From the NCBI RefSeq assembly GCF_016901135.1, contig NZ_JAFEVL010000020.1, positions 62,001 to 126,000 of the forward strand: DNA of 64,000 bases, in the 5' to 3' direction. This document shows, in pieces, positions 20,186-29,454 of this stretch (position 1 is the stretch's first letter; every line of letters starts with the position of its first letter). The DNA comes from Martinezella lusitana (GTDB lineage Bacteria > Pseudomonadota > Alphaproteobacteria > Rhizobiales > Rhizobiaceae). The position numbers and the translations under genes were made by a program. Under the pieces are notes generated by a model. The model saw nothing but the letters and a program-made list of their open reading frames with translations, made no database searches and had not been told where the DNA came from.

Positions 20186-20485
20186 ATGCGCACGACAGAT
20201 CGGACACTTCACCTCGGCCCCGCAACACGTTCGCTGCCGTTGACGGCACGCCTGATGCTTGCTCTCGCCAATGTGGCATCCGGCTGGCGCGCAATCCGCA
20301 ATCGCCGCGAGATCCACTATCTGAATGAGCTGAACGACAGCCAGCTGAAGGACATCGGCCTGACCCGCCAGGACCTTGATGCCGCGCTGATCACCTCGAC
20401 CTTCTTCGAGGACCCGTCCAGCCACCTGACCAATTCCGCGCGTCGCCGCACGCGCCTCTCCGCCTTCAGCAGCTTCCGCGACTGA
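20186..20485 (+). CDS. DUF1127-domain small protein
   Basis: This is a 99-residue protein. The C-terminal half carries the DUF1127/YjiS-like motif (NRREIHYLNELNDSQLKDIG, LTRQDLDAAL), a short arginine-rich domain common in rhizobia, where some members act in phosphate and carbon adaptation and RNA-related turnover. The ATG at 20186 follows GAAAGGA. The longer frame from 20159 lacks a ribosome site. It is divergent from a LysR gene and ends just before a strong intrinsic terminator. Confidence 0.85.
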   Translation: MRTTDRTLHLGPATRSLPLTARLMLALANVASGWRAIRNRREIHYLNELNDSQLKDIGLTRQDLDAALITSTFFEDPSSHLTNSARRRTRLSAFSSFRD

Positions 20486-20537
20486 AGTCGGAAAATAGTT
20501 TCCCCGCAGGGTGATAGCCAATAAGCCCTGCTTCTTT

Positions 20538-20580
20538 CCCGGTGTTCGGCCTCAGGGCCAACACCGGGTTTTTTCTTTTT
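20538..20580 (+). terminator. Rho-independent terminator after DUF1127 gene
   Basis: CCCGGTGTT...GGCC pairs with GGCC...AACACCGGG (20538-20568) with one bulged C and a four-base loop, followed by a T-rich tract TTTTTTCTTTTT. A weaker stem GCAGGG/CCCTGC followed by TTCTTT lies just before it. Confidence 0.85.
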
Positions 20581-20676
20581 GAGGGTATTGTTCCGACGAC
20601 AGACCATGCGCGGACAAGTTGCCTGCAGCGGCAATTGCCTTATGTTACCGCTGATCGAAATTGCAGGGATGTGACG

Positions 20677-21258
20677 ATGGCAACCGTGATCTTCTTCCAC
20701 TCCGTCTACGGCTTGCGTTCTCTCGAAAATGAGGCGGTCGAGCGCGTGCAGGCGGCCGGGCATAAGGCTTTCGCACCGGATCTCTATGAAGGGCTGATCG
20801 CCCGATCGATCGAAGAAGGCTTCGAATTCAAGGACGAAATCGGCTGGCCGGCGATTTGCGAGCGCGCAGAATGGGCGCTGGCGGGCTTGCCTGCCTCGAC
20901 TGTGCTCGCCGGGTTTTCGATGGGCGCCGCCGTTGCCGCGAGCCTCTGGCCGAAACGGCCGAAGACGGCCGGTGTCCTTTTCCTGCATGGCATCGCCGGA
21001 ATTGCCGACAATGCCCGCAAGGGCCTGCCCGTTCAGCTCCATCTTGCCGACCCGGATCCGTTCGAGCCGGAGGAGGATGTCGCCGCCCGGCGATCGGCGG
21101 CAGCACGGTCCGGGATCACAGCGGATATATTCACCTATCCCGGCGGCGGCGGTCATCTCTATACCGATGCCAGCCTGCCCGATTATGATGCCAAGGCGGC
21201 CGACCTCACCTGGAAACGTGTCATCAGTTTTCTCGACACCGTCGACGCTCAAGCTTGA
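20677..21258 (+). CDS. Dienelactone hydrolase-family protein (short, cytoplasmic)
   Basis: This is a 193-residue alpha/beta hydrolase starting at ATG 20677; GTG 20671 is an alternative. It opens ATVIFFHSVYGLRSLENEAV. The nucleophile-elbow region reads LAGFSMGAAVAASL, with serine in place of the DLH cysteine. The histidine is in PGGGGHLYTDASLPDYD. The triad therefore looks like Ser-Asp-His, so this is an esterase-like relative rather than a classical dienelactone hydrolase. It is the second DLH-family gene within 4 kb but is not closely similar to the Tat-linked one. Confidence 0.82.
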   Translation: MATVIFFHSVYGLRSLENEAVERVQAAGHKAFAPDLYEGLIARSIEEGFEFKDEIGWPAICERAEWALAGLPASTVLAGFSMGAAVAASLWPKRPKTAGVLFLHGIAGIADNARKGLPVQLHLADPDPFEPEEDVAARRSAAARSGITADIFTYPGGGGHLYTDASLPDYDAKAADLTWKRVISFLDTVDAQA

Positions 21259-21377
21259 ATTGAAACTATTTGTCGCCTAACTTATAGGCATCAGTCATTC
21301 AAACAGGATGTGTGCCGCAATGGATTCCAACCCGACCGCAATGCCGTTCAGCCTTGCCATCGGGGAAATTCGTATCC

Positions 21378-22988
21378 ATGCCCATATCCATCGTTCTATC
21401 CAATCTTTCGTGGTCCACGCCTGACGGCCGGCCGCTTCTTTCCAATCTCGATCTGAGCTTCGGCACCGAACGCACCGGCCTTGTCGGCCGCAATGGTGTC
21501 GGCAAGACGACGCTGCTCAAGCTCGTTGCCGGCGAATTGCAGCCCCGGTCCGGCACGGTCTCCTTCAACGGCAGACTGGGCATCCTGCGTCAGAGCGTTC
21601 AGGTAGAGGCCGGTGAAACCGTCGCCGATCTCTTCCAGGCGAGCGAGGCATTGGCCGTCCTGAAGCGCGCGGAGGCCGGCGAGGCAACGGCCGAAGAGCT
21701 CGCCATGGCGGATTGGACGCTGGAGGCGCGTATCGCCTCGGCGCTCTATCGCGTCGGGCTCGATATCTCACCCGAGACGCCCCTCGTCACCCTGTCCGGC
21801 GGGCAGCGCACGCGATGCGGCCTTGCGGCGCTGATCGTCGACGACCCCGACTTCCTCATTCTGGACGAACCGACCAACAATCTCGACCGCGACGGCCGTG
21901 CCGCGGTGATCGACCTGCTTTCAAGCTGGAAGGCAGGCGCGATCGTGGTCAGCCATGACAGGGAGTTGCTCGATACGATGGATGCGATCGTCGAGCTGAC
22001 CTCGCTCGGTGCGACACGCTACGGCGGCAACTGGAGCCAGTATCGTGAACGCAAGGTCCTGGAGCTGGCAGCCGTCGAACACGAATTCGCCGAGGCCGAG
22101 AAACGCGTGGCCGAAGTTGCACGAAGTGCGCAGTCAACAGTCGAGCGACAGGCCCGACGGGACAAGGCCGGCCGGAAGATGGCGGCCAAGGGCGGCATAC
22201 CGCGCATCATGCTCGGCGGATTGAAGGAGCGAAGCGAGACGACGGGCGGCGAGAATGCCCGTCTTGCCGAGCGCCGGCGCGCCCAGGCCTTGCAGGATGC
22301 CGCAGCCGCCCGCGAAAAGATCGAGATTCTACAACCCCTCACGGTCAAGCTCCCGACATCGGGAGTGCCGGCAAGCCGGACGGTTCTGAAAATGGAGAAA
22401 GTCACCGCCGGCTATCAGCCGGAACGACCGATCATCAGCGATTTCGATTTCGTCATCACCGGCCCGGAACGTATTGCGATCACCGGGCCGAACGGCTCGG
22501 GCAAGACGACGCTGCTGGCGCTCATATCCGGTGTGTTGGAGCCCTGGAGCGGGACGGTGCGGGTTGTCTCTTCAGCCATTCTGGATCAGCGCGTCAGCCT
22601 GCTCGATCCGTCGCTTTCGATCCGCGACAACTTCCGGAACATCAATCCGGATGCGTACGAAACGGCCTGCCGTGCCGCGCTTGCGCGCTTCATGTTCAGG
22701 GCCGATGCGGCGCTGCAGATCGTCTCCACCTTGAGCGGCGGACAACTGTTGCGCGCCGGCCTTGCCTGTGTGCTCGGCGGAACGGTGCCGCCCGCACTGT
22801 TGATCCTCGACGAGCCCACCAACCATCTTGATATCGATTCGATCGCAGCGGTCGAGGCGGGATTGCGCGCCTATGACGGCGCGCTGCTGGTGGTCAGCCA
22901 CGACGAGATATTTCTGGAGGGCATCGGGATATCGCGCCGGCTCGAATTGCCTTTGCAGACGACCGATTGGGCAGGGACCATGGAATGA
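21378..22988 (+). CDS. ABC-F family ATPase
   Basis: This is a 536-residue soluble protein with two fused ABC nucleotide-binding domains and no membrane segments, which is the ABC-F (Uup/EttA/antibiotic-target-protection) arrangement. The domains are: first Walker A GRNGVGKT, signature LSGGQRTR and Walker B FLILDEPTNNLD; second Walker A GPNGSGKT, signature LSGGQLLR and Walker B LLILDEPTNHLD. The inter-domain linker (about residues 235-320) is charged and helical, as in ribosome-binding ABC-F proteins. Such proteins act on the ribosomal E site. The ATG at 21378 gives the expected N-terminus. The exact subfamily is uncertain. Confidence 0.9.
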   Translation: MPISIVLSNLSWSTPDGRPLLSNLDLSFGTERTGLVGRNGVGKTTLLKLVAGELQPRSGTVSFNGRLGILRQSVQVEAGETVADLFQASEALAVLKRAEAGEATAEELAMADWTLEARIASALYRVGLDISPETPLVTLSGGQRTRCGLAALIVDDPDFLILDEPTNNLDRDGRAAVIDLLSSWKAGAIVVSHDRELLDTMDAIVELTSLGATRYGGNWSQYRERKVLELAAVEHEFAEAEKRVAEVARSAQSTVERQARRDKAGRKMAAKGGIPRIMLGGLKERSETTGGENARLAERRRAQALQDAAAAREKIEILQPLTVKLPTSGVPASRTVLKMEKVTAGYQPERPIISDFDFVITGPERIAITGPNGSGKTTLLALISGVLEPWSGTVRVVSSAILDQRVSLLDPSLSIRDNFRNINPDAYETACRAALARFMFRADAALQIVSTLSGGQLLRAGLACVLGGTVPPALLILDEPTNHLDIDSIAAVEAGLRAYDGALLVVSHDEIFLEGIGISRRLELPLQTTDWAGTME

Positions 22989-23025
22989 GGAAAAACTGCG
23001 TCATGCGGTTAAGCTCGTGACGCGT

Positions 23026-23062
23026 GGAACACCCCCGCCTCTGCCATGAGCGGGGGTGCTCC
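23026..23062. repeat. Inverted repeat between convergent ABC-F and aldo/keto reductase genes
   Basis: CACCCCCGC (23030-23038) pairs with GCGGGGGTG (23050-23058), extended by GGA/TCC across one mismatch. Neither strand shows a T-tract on the correct side, so it is not a classical terminator, although its place between converging genes suits transcript ends. Confidence 0.5.
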
Positions 23063-23085
23063 AAAACAATCGGATCCAAAGAGCG

Positions 23086-23964
23086 TCAGGCGGCGCCGAC
23101 GCCCGCGATACGATCCAGCTCCGCAATCTCGTTCTTCGGCAGCACGAGCCCGACGGCGGCGAGATTCTGCTGTAAGTGCTCGAGAGACGAGGTGCCGGGA
23201 ATGAGCAGGATGTTCGGCGCGCGTTGAAGCAGCCAGGCGAGCGCCACCTGCATCGGCGTAGCCTTCAGGCGTGCGGCGACATCGGACAGGGTGGAGGATT
23301 GCAGCGGCGTAAACCCGCCGAGCGGAAAGAACGGCACATAGGCGATGCCGTCGCGGGCAAGCTCGTCGATCAGTGCGTCGTCGGCCCGATGCGCCAGATT
23401 ATATTGGTTCTGCACGCAGACGATTTCGGTGATCCCACGTCCCTCGACGATCTGCTTGGCGGTGACGTTGCTGAGCCCGATGTGACGCACGAGACCCTGC
23501 CTCTGGAGATCGGCCAGGATTGTCAGGGGTGCTTCGATCGACCCCTCGGCGGGACCATGCACATCGAGCATGATGCGAAGGTTGACGATATCGAGCACAT
23601 CCAGTCCCAGATTGCGGAGATTGTCGTGCACCGCCTGTGTCAGCTCCTCGCGGGAGAAGGCCGGGAGCCACGAAGCATCCGTGCCGCGCCGGGCGCCGAT
23701 CTTGGTGACGATGACGAGATCGTCCCGATAAGGATGGAGCGCTTCGCGGATCAACCGGTTGGTGACGTGCGGGCCGTAGAAATCGCTGGTGTCGATATGG
23801 TCGACACCAGCGGCGACCGCTGCGCGCAATACGGCCAGCGCCGTCTCATGATCCTTGGGCGGCCCGAACACGCCGGGGCCTGCGAGCTGCATGGCGCCGT
23901 AGCCGAGACGTTTGACGCTGTGGTCGCCGAGGGTAAAACTGCCGGACTGATCGATGTTGGGCAT
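23086..23964 (-). CDS. Aldo/keto reductase
   Basis: This is a 292-residue NADPH-dependent carbonyl reductase of the TIM-barrel AKR family. The catalytic aspartate and tyrosine are in HIDTSDFYG and the lysine in IVTKIGARRG, and HIGLSNVTAKQ is the next conserved strand. The C-terminal cofactor region is LLIPGTSSLEHLQQN. I prefer the ATG at 23964 because GGAG lies six bases upstream. The upstream ATG at 23976 would overlap that site. A LysR gene precedes it on the same strand with a 149-base gap. A second, larger AKR lies at 46146. Confidence 0.9.
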   Translation of the reverse strand: MPNIDQSGSFTLGDHSVKRLGYGAMQLAGPGVFGPPKDHETALAVLRAAVAAGVDHIDTSDFYGPHVTNRLIREALHPYRDDLVIVTKIGARRGTDASWLPAFSREELTQAVHDNLRNLGLDVLDIVNLRIMLDVHGPAEGSIEAPLTILADLQRQGLVRHIGLSNVTAKQIVEGRGITEIVCVQNQYNLAHRADDALIDELARDGIAYVPFFPLGGFTPLQSSTLSDVAARLKATPMQVALAWLLQRAPNILLIPGTSSLEHLQQNLAAVGLVLPKNEIAELDRIAGVGAA

Positions 23965-24113
23965 GATTGTCTCCATTCAAGATGAGATAGAAATATGCGC
24001 AATCCCGCTGTTTGATAACCGGGTGCAATCAGCACGGGTTGTGCGGAATTTCGAACAATGGATGTCGAGTTTGCTTCAGGCCAGCATCGACGGATGCGAC
24101 GAAACAAGCCACC

Positions 24114-24989
24114 CTACGCCTCGCGAAGCCGTTCCCGCAGGAATTCGATGAAGCGTTGCGTCTTGGCGGGAAGCAGGCGGGTTTCCGTGACGGCATAGGC
24201 CGAGGTCGGGGCCAACTGCCATTCCGGCAGGATGCGCCGCAGCTGCCCATTTGCAAGCTCTTCCACGACGACCCTCTCCGGAATGGCGGTAATGCCCATC
24301 TCCAGTGTCGCAAGCCGCCGGATCATGGCAACGCTATTACCGCGAAAGCGGCTTCCCACCTTGACCTCTACAGTTTCTGCCTCGCGATGGAGGATCCAGC
24401 TACCGATATTCTGCATCGTCAGACATTCGTGCCGTTCCAGTTCGGAGGGATGGTGCGGCTCGCCGTTTCGTTCAAGATAGCCCGGAGCGGCATAGAGCCG
24501 GGGCGTAAACCGTGCGATGACCCTTGCGATCAGGTTTGGCGTTTGCGGTGCGGCCATCCGGATTGCCAGATCGAAAGGCTCGGCAACCAGATCGACGTTG
24601 CGGGGCGTCAGGTCGAAATCGAACGTCATACCAGGGTAAAGCGCGGCGAATTCCGGTAGCAGTGGCGCCAGATATGTCGTTGCGAAATCCACCGGCAGGG
24701 AAACCCTGAGGACGCCGCTCGGCCGCGCGACCATCTCGCCCAATTGCTCATGGGCTATCCTGGCCTCTTCGACGATGCGTTTGCTGCGTTCATAATAGAG
24801 CTGCCCCGCTTCGGTCAGCTCGATCCGCCGCGTCGTGCGATGCAGCAGGCGCAATCCGATCGACTTTTCAAGAAGGCCGATTCTGCGGGACAGCGTGGAG
24901 TTGGGCATGCCAAGCGTCTCGGCGGCGCGGCGAAAGCTTCGCGCTTTCACTACCTCGACGAAAAGCGCCATGTCGTTCAGGTATTCCAT
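24114..24989 (-). CDS. LysR-family transcriptional regulator
   Basis: This is a 291-residue LysR regulator. Its DNA-binding domain (MALFVEVVKARSFRRAAETL, GMPNSTLSRRIGLLEKSIG) is of the common rhizobial type that controls adjacent oxidoreductases. It is divergent from an old-yellow-enzyme gene (start 25091) with 101 bases between starts, and upstream of an aldo/keto reductase on its own strand. A perfect TGGAA-N7-TTCCA dyad lies 18-34 bases from its start codon. It probably represses or activates the OYE in response to an electrophile or oxidant. Confidence 0.9.
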   Translation of the reverse strand: MEYLNDMALFVEVVKARSFRRAAETLGMPNSTLSRRIGLLEKSIGLRLLHRTTRRIELTEAGQLYYERSKRIVEEARIAHEQLGEMVARPSGVLRVSLPVDFATTYLAPLLPEFAALYPGMTFDFDLTPRNVDLVAEPFDLAIRMAAPQTPNLIARVIARFTPRLYAAPGYLERNGEPHHPSELERHECLTMQNIGSWILHREAETVEVKVGSRFRGNSVAMIRRLATLEMGITAIPERVVVEELANGQLRRILPEWQLAPTSAYAVTETRLLPAKTQRFIEFLRERLREA

Positions 24990-25006
24990 GCAGATTGCGC
25001 CATTTT

Positions 25007-25023
25007 TGGAATAATCATTTCCA
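25007..25023. promoter_or_regulatory. TGGAA-N7-TTCCA dyad in the LysR/OYE gap
   Basis: This perfect 17-base dyad lies between the divergent LysR and old yellow enzyme genes. Its geometry suits a LysR recognition site, and a related TTCC/GGAA dyad occurs in the LysR/glcD gap at 36294-36313. Confidence 0.5.
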
Positions 25024-25090
25024 TTATAGCCTGTTTATGCCACCAGGGAAAAGTCCCATGTCTTGTTCGAACAGACAGAAAGGACGTTCC

Positions 25091-26149
25091 ATGAGCAAGA
25101 TTTTCACACCCACGCGCCTTGGCCGGATCGAGATCGCCAATCGCCTCGTGATGGCTCCGATGACCCGCTCTCGCGCCGATGATGACGGTGTGCAGGGAGA
25201 TCTGGCTGTCACCTACTACGCGCAACGCGCCGGTGCCGGCCTTGTCATCTCCGAAGGTGTTTTCCCCACGTTCGGGGGCAAGGGCTATGTGCATACGCCG
25301 GGTATCGAGACGGAAGCACAGCTCGAGGCATGGAAAGCCGCTGTCGACGCCGTGCATGATGCGGGCGGGCGGATTTTCATGCAGCTGATGCATACGGGCA
25401 GGATCTCCCATCCCCTGTTGTTGCCGAATGGCGAGCTGCCGGTCGCGCCTTCGGCTATCCCACCGAAAGGGCAGACCTGGACCAGCGAGGGCCAGAAGGA
25501 TTTCGTCACGCCCCGCGAGCTGTCGCTTGCCGAGATAAAGCACACTATCCAGAGTTATCGCGTCGCGACACGCAATGCGCTTGCCGTCGGTTTCGACGGC
25601 GTCGAGCTGCATGGTGCCTCGGGTTACCTCCCGGAACAGTTTCTCTCGTCAGGCACCAACCAGCGCACCGATGACTATGGCGGTTCCGTCGCCAACCGTG
25701 CCCGCTTCATGCTCGACGTCCTGACGGCAATGATCGAAGAGGCTGGACCCGGCCGGGTCGGTCTGAAAATTTCGCCGGAGATGAATTTCAACGATATATC
25801 GGACGCCAATCCGCAGGAAACCTATTCCTATCTGGTCGAGCATCTCAAGGCCTCGGACATGGCCTATCTCCATGTCGCATTGTTCGGTGCGGCGGTGGAT
25901 TACCATGAGCTGCTCCGCCCGCGTTTCGCCGGATCATATATCATTGGCGGTGGGCTCACTCAGGCGAGCGCGGAGGAGCTCTTAAAGGAAGGCAAAGCCG
26001 ACGCGGTGGTTTTTGGTACCGCATTTCTTGCCAATCCGGATTTGCCGGAGCGTTTTCGCCGTAACGCGCCTCTAAACGAACCGGATCGTTCGACTTTCTA
26101 TGCGCCCGGAGCCAAGGGCTATATCGACTATCCGACGCTTGCCGCGTAG
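25091..26149 (+). CDS. Old yellow enzyme-family alkene reductase (NemA-like)
   Basis: This is a 352-residue FMN-dependent, NADPH-linked ene-reductase acting on alpha,beta-unsaturated carbonyls, nitro compounds or nitrate esters. The start at 25091 follows AAAGGAC. Typical blocks are LGRIEIANRLVMAPMTRSRA near the N-terminus, IFMQLMHTGRISHP, the substrate-binding FDGVELHGASGYLPEQFLS, and RTDDYGGSVANRARF. The catalytic tyrosine of the H-N-x-x-Y type region is embedded in the latter blocks. The flanking divergent LysR regulator probably tunes expression. Confidence 0.92.
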   Translation: MSKIFTPTRLGRIEIANRLVMAPMTRSRADDDGVQGDLAVTYYAQRAGAGLVISEGVFPTFGGKGYVHTPGIETEAQLEAWKAAVDAVHDAGGRIFMQLMHTGRISHPLLLPNGELPVAPSAIPPKGQTWTSEGQKDFVTPRELSLAEIKHTIQSYRVATRNALAVGFDGVELHGASGYLPEQFLSSGTNQRTDDYGGSVANRARFMLDVLTAMIEEAGPGRVGLKISPEMNFNDISDANPQETYSYLVEHLKASDMAYLHVALFGAAVDYHELLRPRFAGSYIIGGGLTQASAEELLKEGKADAVVFGTAFLANPDLPERFRRNAPLNEPDRSTFYAPGAKGYIDYPTLAA

Positions 26150-26194
26150 GCCCATCGGTCGCCTTCAGCCTACGCGCCGCGGGTGGCAGCGCGG

Positions 26195-27073
26195 CTAGGA
26201 CTTGCCTTCGGGCGTCTTGGCCGGGCTGCCGTTCTGCATATAACTATCGAAGATCGTTTCCATGTTCTTCTGGTAGTTCTTCTGCACTTCCAGGCCGCTG
26301 TCGAACATGGCGTTGAACATGTCTGTATAGGCGGCCATGTCGACGCCGGCGGCGGGCTTCGCTTTGGGTTCTTCCTTCGGCGGTTCGACCGGTGACATCG
26401 GGAAGTTCCGCATCATGTCCTGAAACGCCTTGGTAAAGGGATTGTCGAGGAAGGGATTGGCGGGTTCGGCCTTCCCGTGCTTGACCTGATCGGCGCCGAA
26501 CATCAGTTCCATCGCCTGGGTGAAGGGGTTGTCGAAGATGCTTGCCTGCGGAGACGGCCGTTGCTTTGGCGCGAAACCGATGGTCTGCAGCCAGCCTTGC
26601 ATCATTTCCCCCATCGCCGTGTTGAGGAAAGGATTGGCCATCGATGGCATCTGGCCGCTGGTCTCCTTGAACAGGCCACCCATTAGCGTATCGGCCATGA
26701 CGGGCAGCATGCGCTTGTAGATCTCCTGGCCGACACCAGTCATTTGTGCGGCCTGCGCCGCGATCGCGCGCGAGACTTCCTTTGAGCCGAACAGCCGCGC
26801 CAGCACATTATTGCCGTCGGCGATGCCTTCCGGCGTGAAGGCCTTGCCCATGTCTTCGAAATATTTGGCATAGTTGCCCGAGGTGATGTCCTGCATCACG
26901 CCCATGAAATTATAGGGGTCCGCGGCACTGCGCTTGAAGCCGGTCGAGAAGGCCGGCATCAGCGCGGCCATCGCCTTGGTCGCCTGTTCCTGCGCGAGGT
27001 TGAACTGCTTGGCCATGGCCTCAGTCGAGGCGCCGTTCTGTGCCTGCATCATCATGTCGAAGAGTGGCAGCAT
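26195..27073 (-). CDS. DUF937-like hypothetical protein
   Basis: This is a 292-residue protein with no signal peptide or membrane span. It is rich in Met, Ala, Phe and Pro, with repeated short segments such as NPFLNTAM, DNPFTQAMELMFG, and NPFLDNPFTKAFQDMM. The N-terminal half (FNLAQEQATKAMAALMPAFSTGFKRS) resembles the DUF937 domain. The NPF-x repeats suggest a scaffold or interaction protein, possibly a granule-associated one, but this is only a guess from composition. The ATG at 27073 follows AAAGGGAC. It lies next to gshA on the same strand with a 137-base gap. Confidence 0.7.
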   Translation of the reverse strand: MLPLFDMMMQAQNGASTEAMAKQFNLAQEQATKAMAALMPAFSTGFKRSAADPYNFMGVMQDITSGNYAKYFEDMGKAFTPEGIADGNNVLARLFGSKEVSRAIAAQAAQMTGVGQEIYKRMLPVMADTLMGGLFKETSGQMPSMANPFLNTAMGEMMQGWLQTIGFAPKQRPSPQASIFDNPFTQAMELMFGADQVKHGKAEPANPFLDNPFTKAFQDMMRNFPMSPVEPPKEEPKAKPAAGVDMAAYTDMFNAMFDSGLEVQKNYQKNMETIFDSYMQNGSPAKTPEGKS

Positions 27074-27210
27074 CGAAGTCCCTTTCCCCGCAGTGACGCC
27101 GCTTCGGAATCAGGCGGCGCATGATTCCGATAGTATAGCGGGAAAAAAGAGGGCGCATACCGGTTTCTGCCGTCGTGCCGTCCAGGCGATGAAGGCAGGC
27201 GGATCCGCTA

Positions 27211-28584
27211 TCAGTATTGATATTCCTCGAAGATCGGCTCGACCGACTGGTTCCAGCGGCCGTTGTAGAGCATCAGCAGATCGTCGGCGAGCGTACCCTT
27301 CTTGGCAAGCACTTCTTCGAGCGGCGCGAGGAAGACGGTTTCGTCCTGCCCGTCGCCATTCAGCCGGGCGCGGTTCTTCAGGCCGATGCGGGAAATGCCG
27401 ACGACTTCGCGGGCAATGTCCATCAGGCCATGGCCCTTGATCACGGCCTTCAGGCCCTGCGCCGGCACGACATTGCGCAGAGCGTTGACCTCGTCGAAGC
27501 TCCAGTCCTTGGTCAGCTCGTCGGCCGCCGTCAGCGCCGCATCGTCGTAGAGCAGGCCGACCCAGAAGGCCGGCAGGGCACAGATGCGCCGCCAGGGGCC
27601 GCCGTCGGCGCCGCGCATCTCCAGAAAGCGCTTGAGACGCACGTCGGGGAACAGCGTCGAGAGATGATTCGTCCAGTCGCCCATCGTCGGCTCCCAGGCT
27701 GATATCTCGCCCTTCAAGGCGCCGTTCATGAACTGGCGGAAGGTGACATGCGTACAGTCATGGTAGCGGCCGTCACGGACGACGAAATACATGGGAACGT
27801 CGAGCGCCCACTTCACATAGTCTTCAAAGCCAAAATCATCCCGGAAGGTGAAGTCGAGCAGGCCGCCGCGGCTGTTGTCGGTATCGCGCCAGATGTCGCC
27901 GCGCCAGGAGGAAAGGCCGTTCGGCTTGCCCTCGGTGAAGGGAGAGGAGGCAAAGAGCGCCGTTGCCAGCGACTGCAGCTTCATCGACACGCGCATCTTG
28001 CGGCGCATGTCCTCTTCCGACGAAAAATCGAGATTCACCTGGATGGTGCAGGTGCGGTACATCATGTCGAGACCCTGGGTGCCGACCTTCGGCATGTAGC
28101 GGCTCATGATCTCGTAGCGGGATTTCGGCATGCGCGGGGTTTCGGCCAGGGTCCATTTCGGGCTGCCGCCGACGCCAAGGAAGCGAATGCCCATCGGCTC
28201 GGCGATCTCGCGCACCGTCGCCAGATGGCTGTTGGATTCCTTGCAGGTCTCGTGAATGGTTTCGAGCGGAGCGCCTGACAGCTCGAACTGGCCGCCCGGC
28301 TCGATCGAGATCGCGCCCATGCCTGTGGGCTCGCCGAGCCCGATGATGTTGTCGCGATCCATGATCGGATCCCAGCCGCTCTTTTCCTGCAGCCCCTTCA
28401 GGAGTGCGGAAATGCTGGCTTCGCCGAAATAGGGCACGGGGCTGTTGTCGGCGCGGAAGAACACGAACTTCTCGTGCTCCGTGCCGATGCGGAAGTCCTC
28501 CTTGGGCCTGTTGCCGGCGGCCAGATAGGCCGTCATTTCCGAGACCGAGGAGAGCGGAGTCTGGTCGGTGGTGTCGCGCGCCAT
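27211..28584 (-). CDS. gshA: Glutamate-cysteine ligase (plant/alphaproteobacterial type)
   Basis: The 457-residue enzyme joins L-glutamate and L-cysteine with ATP, the first step of glutathione synthesis. It belongs to the GCS2-like group shared by rhizobia and plants, seen in FRIGTEHEKFVFF, GAISIEPGGQFELSG, KWTLAETPRMPKSRYEIM and CTIQVNLDFSSE. The length matches this family. The start ATG at 28584 follows AAGG. rsmE lies upstream on the same strand, but a LysE-type gene in the opposite orientation intervenes. Glutathione would serve the GST and MAPEG proteins encoded nearby. Confidence 0.93.
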   Translation of the reverse strand: MARDTTDQTPLSSVSEMTAYLAAGNRPKEDFRIGTEHEKFVFFRADNSPVPYFGEASISALLKGLQEKSGWDPIMDRDNIIGLGEPTGMGAISIEPGGQFELSGAPLETIHETCKESNSHLATVREIAEPMGIRFLGVGGSPKWTLAETPRMPKSRYEIMSRYMPKVGTQGLDMMYRTCTIQVNLDFSSEEDMRRKMRVSMKLQSLATALFASSPFTEGKPNGLSSWRGDIWRDTDNSRGGLLDFTFRDDFGFEDYVKWALDVPMYFVVRDGRYHDCTHVTFRQFMNGALKGEISAWEPTMGDWTNHLSTLFPDVRLKRFLEMRGADGGPWRRICALPAFWVGLLYDDAALTAADELTKDWSFDEVNALRNVVPAQGLKAVIKGHGLMDIAREVVGISRIGLKNRARLNGDGQDETVFLAPLEEVLAKKGTLADDLLMLYNGRWNQSVEPIFEEYQY

Positions 28585-28829
28585 GGTATTACCTTAGATC
28601 TCGGAAAGAGAACCCGCGCCAGCCGCAGGCCAATTGGAAGGGTGATTGACGCGGATTGAGGTACGGTGCAAGTGAATTTCTTTCAAGGGTCGTTCAAAAA
28701 AATAGGATTTTGTGTCTTAGAGGTCGCATCGCGACTGTGCCACTCGCCGGCATATTTGCACAAGTGTTCAAGACCTCCAGCCGTCCCTGCGGATAGTTTG
28801 CTTCGACTGACAACCAGCGGGGCATATCG

Positions 28830-29441
28830 ATGTTCGACGAAAAAGGCCTCTATCCCATCCTGACGCTGCTTCTGGCGTCGCTGGTGATCATGGGAAGTCC
28901 GGGGCCGTCGACGATCAGCGCGACGGCGATGGGTGCGGCCTATGGCTTCCGGCGGTCGCTTGGATACGTATCCGGCCTCATCGTCGGCACCGTTGCGGTA
29001 TTGCTGGCCGTGGCGACCGGCGTCGTTGCTGTATTGCTCTCCGTGCCGCATGGCGCACTCGTGCTGACGGTGGTTTCGGCTGTTTATATCCTTTACCTTG
29101 CCTTCAAGATCGCCACCGCGCCGCCGCTGGCGCGCGGTGACGATCAGGTCGCCGCTCCGGCATTTTCCGGTGGCTTTCTGCTGGCTGTCGCCAATCCGAA
29201 GGCCTATCTGGCGATCGCCGCAGTCTTCGCCGGTGTCAGCCTGTTTCAGGATCAGCGGCTGCTCGATGCCACCGTCAAGATCGCGCTGCTGACCGGAATG
29301 ATCGTCGCCATCCATATCGTATGGCTTCTCGTCGGCGCCTCGCTGTCACGCTTCCTTCAGCACCCCACAGTTTCGCGGGCGGTGAATATCTCCCTGGCTG
29401 TTCTGCTGGTCGTTGCAACGGTGTTCGCCGTGGTGGGCTGA
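28830..29441 (+). CDS. LysE-family amino acid exporter
   Basis: This is a 203-residue inner-membrane protein with about six hydrophobic segments. The N-terminal family motif SPGPSTISATAMGAAYGFRR and the mid-protein FSGGFLLAVANPKAYLAIA are characteristic of the RhtB/LysE superfamily, which effluxes amino acids or homoserine lactones. The substrate is not identifiable. It is divergent from gshA and convergent with rsmE, ending 13 bases from the rsmE stop. It breaks what would otherwise be an rsmE-gshA minus-strand run. Confidence 0.88.
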   Translation: MFDEKGLYPILTLLLASLVIMGSPGPSTISATAMGAAYGFRRSLGYVSGLIVGTVAVLLAVATGVVAVLLSVPHGALVLTVVSAVYILYLAFKIATAPPLARGDDQVAAPAFSGGFLLAVANPKAYLAIAAVFAGVSLFQDQRLLDATVKIALLTGMIVAIHIVWLLVGASLSRFLQHPTVSRAVNISLAVLLVVATVFAVVG

Positions 29442-29454
29442 CGGCGAGGCGAGC

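Noticed and set aside
23026..23062. Intrinsic terminator after the ABC-F gene
   Set aside because: The hairpin is strong, but the T-rich side is missing in both directions, so it is listed only as an inverted repeat.
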